In this document: piece after piece, positions 5,749 to 8,010 of the stretch | How positions within the stretch are numbered: the first letter of the stretch is position 1 | How the letters are laid out: each line of letters opens with the position of its first letter | From: Candidatus Galloscillospira excrementavium | GTDB lineage: Bacteria > Bacillota > Clostridia > Oscillospirales > Oscillospiraceae | Assembly (NCBI GenBank): GCA_018711785.1 | Contig: DVHW01000058.1 | Location: 1-8,010, forward strand | Length of the DNA stretch: 8,010 nucleotides | Direction of reading: 5' to 3' | Notes under the pieces: generated by a model | What the model was told of the DNA's origin: nothing | The model's input: the letters and a program-made list of their open reading frames with translations, nothing else | The model's database searches: none | Translations under genes and position numbers: made by a program

Positions 5749-6534
5749 TTATGCCCTCTTCGGCTTTCCTCCGGTGTTCTTCTTGTAGAGCAGATAGAGC
5801 CCGTTGAGCAGAAGATCGGCATCATAGAGGATGGTGCGCTTACAGTATGTCAGAATCTCCGGGGCGGCCATACCGGTGCCCACCACCGTGGCCGCCGGGG
5901 CGCTGGCCTCCTCCAGGCGCTCGATCATCCCGTCCACCATGCTGGCGTTTCCGTAGACCACGCCGGAGCGCATGGCGTCCACCGTATTGTGGCCCAGGAT
6001 GGAGAGGGGCGGCATGATAGAGACATGGGGCAGCTCCGCCGCCCGGTCGGACAATGCTTCCAGGGATACCTGGACCCCGGGCAGGATGATACACCCCTCA
6101 TAGGTGTTCCCCACCAGCAGGGACATGGTGGTGGCGGTGCCCATATCCACAATGATGATGGGTCCGGGGTACTTGGCGATGGCGGCCACCGAGGTGGCCA
6201 CGATGTCCGTCCCCAGCTGGGCGTGGATGTCCGACTTGATGTTCAGCCCGGTCTTGATGCCGGGGCCCATCAGCAGCGGGGTCCTCCCGGTGAGAAACTC
6301 CACCGCCTCGCACATGGCGGCGGTGATGGGAGGCACGACGCTGGAGATGATGGCTCCGGTCACCTGACCGATGTCGGCCCGGTAGAGGCGAAACACGTCC
6401 AAGAGCGTGACGGCGCAGCGGTCCCGGGTGGCGCCCTTCTCCGTCGTCAGATCGGAGCGGAAGCGGAGGGCCCCGTTGGGGTCAAAGAGCCCCACGGTGA
6501 CGCTGGAGTTGCCGATGTCGATAGCCAGAACCAA
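5749..6534 (-). CDS. coaX: Type III pantothenate kinase (CoaX-like)
   Basis: Expected to phosphorylate pantothenate with ATP, the first step to CoA, in the cytoplasm; the type III fold belongs to the ASKHA superfamily. Numbered from the TTG start (261 residues, a normal length): AIDIGNSSVTVG (4-15, Asp6), SSVVPP (64-69), GPGIKTGL (90-97), VDMGTATT (129-136, Asp130), PGVQVS (152-157) and NTVDAM (183-188, Thr184). Oddity: the usual GADRIVNAVAA block reads GTDIVATSVAA (108-118). Asp110 is kept, but the Arg known to contact pantothenate is Ile111. I prefer TTG at 6534: GGGAG lies 10 bases upstream and the product begins like other CoaX proteins. The GTG at 6543 lies only one base from that motif. 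An ECF S component follows, and leuB precedes in a separate unit. Family is secure; substrate is slightly less so because of the missing Arg. Confidence 0.88.
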   Translation of the reverse strand: MVLAIDIGNSSVTVGLFDPNGALRFRSDLTTEKGATRDRCAVTLLDVFRLYRADIGQVTGAIISSVVPPITAAMCEAVEFLTGRTPLLMGPGIKTGLNIKSDIHAQLGTDIVATSVAAIAKYPGPIIIVDMGTATTMSLLVGNTYEGCIILPGVQVSLEALSDRAAELPHVSIMPPLSILGHNTVDAMRSGVVYGNASMVDGMIERLEEASAPAATVVGTGMAAPEILTYCKRTILYDADLLLNGLYLLYKKNTGGKPKRA

Positions 6535-6567
6535 TTTTGCCACGCTCCCTTCCCGGTGTCAACCCCT

Positions 6568-6596
6568 ATTTTATCAGACCGGCCGGAAAATAGCAA
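6568..6596 (-). promoter_or_regulatory. Sigma-A promoter for coaX
   Basis: TTGCTA (6596-6591), a 17-base spacer and TAAAAT (6573-6568) preceded by TGA (extended -10) on the minus strand. Transcription should start near 6561, only about 25 bases before the start codon. The -35 overlaps the last bases of the leuB terminator hairpin. Confidence 0.6.
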
Positions 6597-6628
6597 GGCC
6601 GCCGTGTCTTAGCACTGCGGCGGCCTTG
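6594..6628 (-). terminator. Terminator after leuB
   Basis: A perfect 11-bp inverted repeat (CAAGGCCGCCG, 13-base loop, CGGCGGCCTTG) begins 12 bases after the leuB stop. On the minus strand it is followed by CTATTTTCC, a short T-run. The GC-rich stem and position support termination of the leu operon here. Confidence 0.65.
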
Positions 6629-6639
6629 TCGTCCCGTTC

Positions 6640-7712
<1,073 letters not shown>

Positions 7713-7716
<4 letters not shown>

Positions 7717-8010
7717 TTCGCTAGCCCCCTCACCTTCAGGGACTTGAGCAGTCCTCCGGTTTCGATGATGCCGTTGATGAAGGCCGGGAAGGGCGCGGCC
7801 TGGTAGGTCTTGCCGGTGGTCTCGTCCACGATGACGCCGGTGTTGAAGTCCACGCTCACCTGGTGGCCGGGCTGGATATCTGCCGCGGCCTCGGGGCACT
7901 CCAGGATGGGAAAGCCGATGTTGATGGAGTTGCGGTAGAAGATACGGGCGAATGAGGCGGCGATGACGCACTTGACGCCGCTGGCCTTGATGGCCAGGGG
8001 AGCGTGCTCC
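7713..8010 (-). CDS. leuD: 3-isopropylmalate dehydratase small subunit (5' end outside window)
   Basis: The last 98 codons of LeuD, which with LeuC isomerises 2-isopropylmalate to 3-isopropylmalate; LeuC carries the 4Fe-4S cluster. The visible part reads [11 protein letters not shown] (1-11), [24 protein letters not shown] (14-37, numbered within the fragment), [10 protein letters not shown] (57-66) and [18 protein letters not shown] (73-90). This is the canonical C-terminal swivel domain of LeuD. The upstream GSSREH substrate-binding motif begins just beyond the window; only its EH is seen. At a usual length near 160 residues, about 60 residues are missing. This frame was translated by hand from the sequence. 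The TGA stop (7715-7713) overlaps the leuB ATG, so the pair is translationally coupled, and leuC and leuA are expected upstream. Confidence 0.95.

Noticed and set aside
5746..6612. Plus-strand ORF of 288 codons opposite coaX
   Set aside because: His/Gly-rich antisense reading of a conserved gene, running into the terminator region.
7717..7971. 85-codon N-terminal extension of leuB
   Set aside because: The Arg/His-rich extension is leuD out of frame; the leuD frame gives a clear LeuD C-terminus and the ATGA overlap.

Overview
The window reads as ordinary chromosomal core metabolism from a GC-rich (about 60% by eye) Gram-positive anaerobe, most likely a gut Clostridia member of the Oscillospiraceae type. 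This placement is an inference from the strong GGAGG-type ribosome binding sites, the AspB-like aminotransferase, an ECF transporter S component, a type III pantothenate kinase and a clostridial-style fba/pfkA pair. No 16S, tRNA or lineage marker is present to confirm it. All eight genes lie on the minus strand, so transcription runs from high to low coordinates. The long plus-strand ORFs are GC-driven antisense shadows.

In transcription order: (1) 8010-6640, the 3' part of leuD (98 codons visible) overlaps leuB by four bases (ATGA). This is the end of a leucine biosynthesis operon and is closed by an 11-bp hairpin. (2) 6596-5066, a promoter overlapping that hairpin drives coaX (type III pantothenate kinase-like), followed by an ECF vitamin-transporter S component. 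The pair suggests pantothenate uptake and CoA synthesis and ends at a 12-13 bp hairpin terminator. (3) 4956-3611, a near-consensus promoter (TTGCAA, 17 bp, TATAAT) with a palindrome over its -35 drives a class I aspartate aminotransferase, probably from a TTG start, closed by an 11-bp hairpin. (4) 3625-4, purB (adenylosuccinate lyase), pfkA (6-phosphofructokinase) and fba (class II aldolase). The pfkA ribosome binding site overlaps the purB stop. fba has an additional candidate promoter of its own in the 132-bp gap after pfkA.

Together the genes cover consecutive steps of glycolysis (PfkA then Fba), aspartate supply and its use in purine synthesis (AspB, PurB), CoA precursor capture, and leucine synthesis. 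I found no mobile element, CRISPR array, RNA gene or defence system. The points most worth a second look are: a PfkA whose classical allosteric-site residues are mostly replaced; a CoaX lacking the usual Arg of the GADR motif; a PurB strikingly like the animal enzyme; and a repeat-built purB leader with two mutually exclusive hairpins, one of which masks the ribosome binding site.
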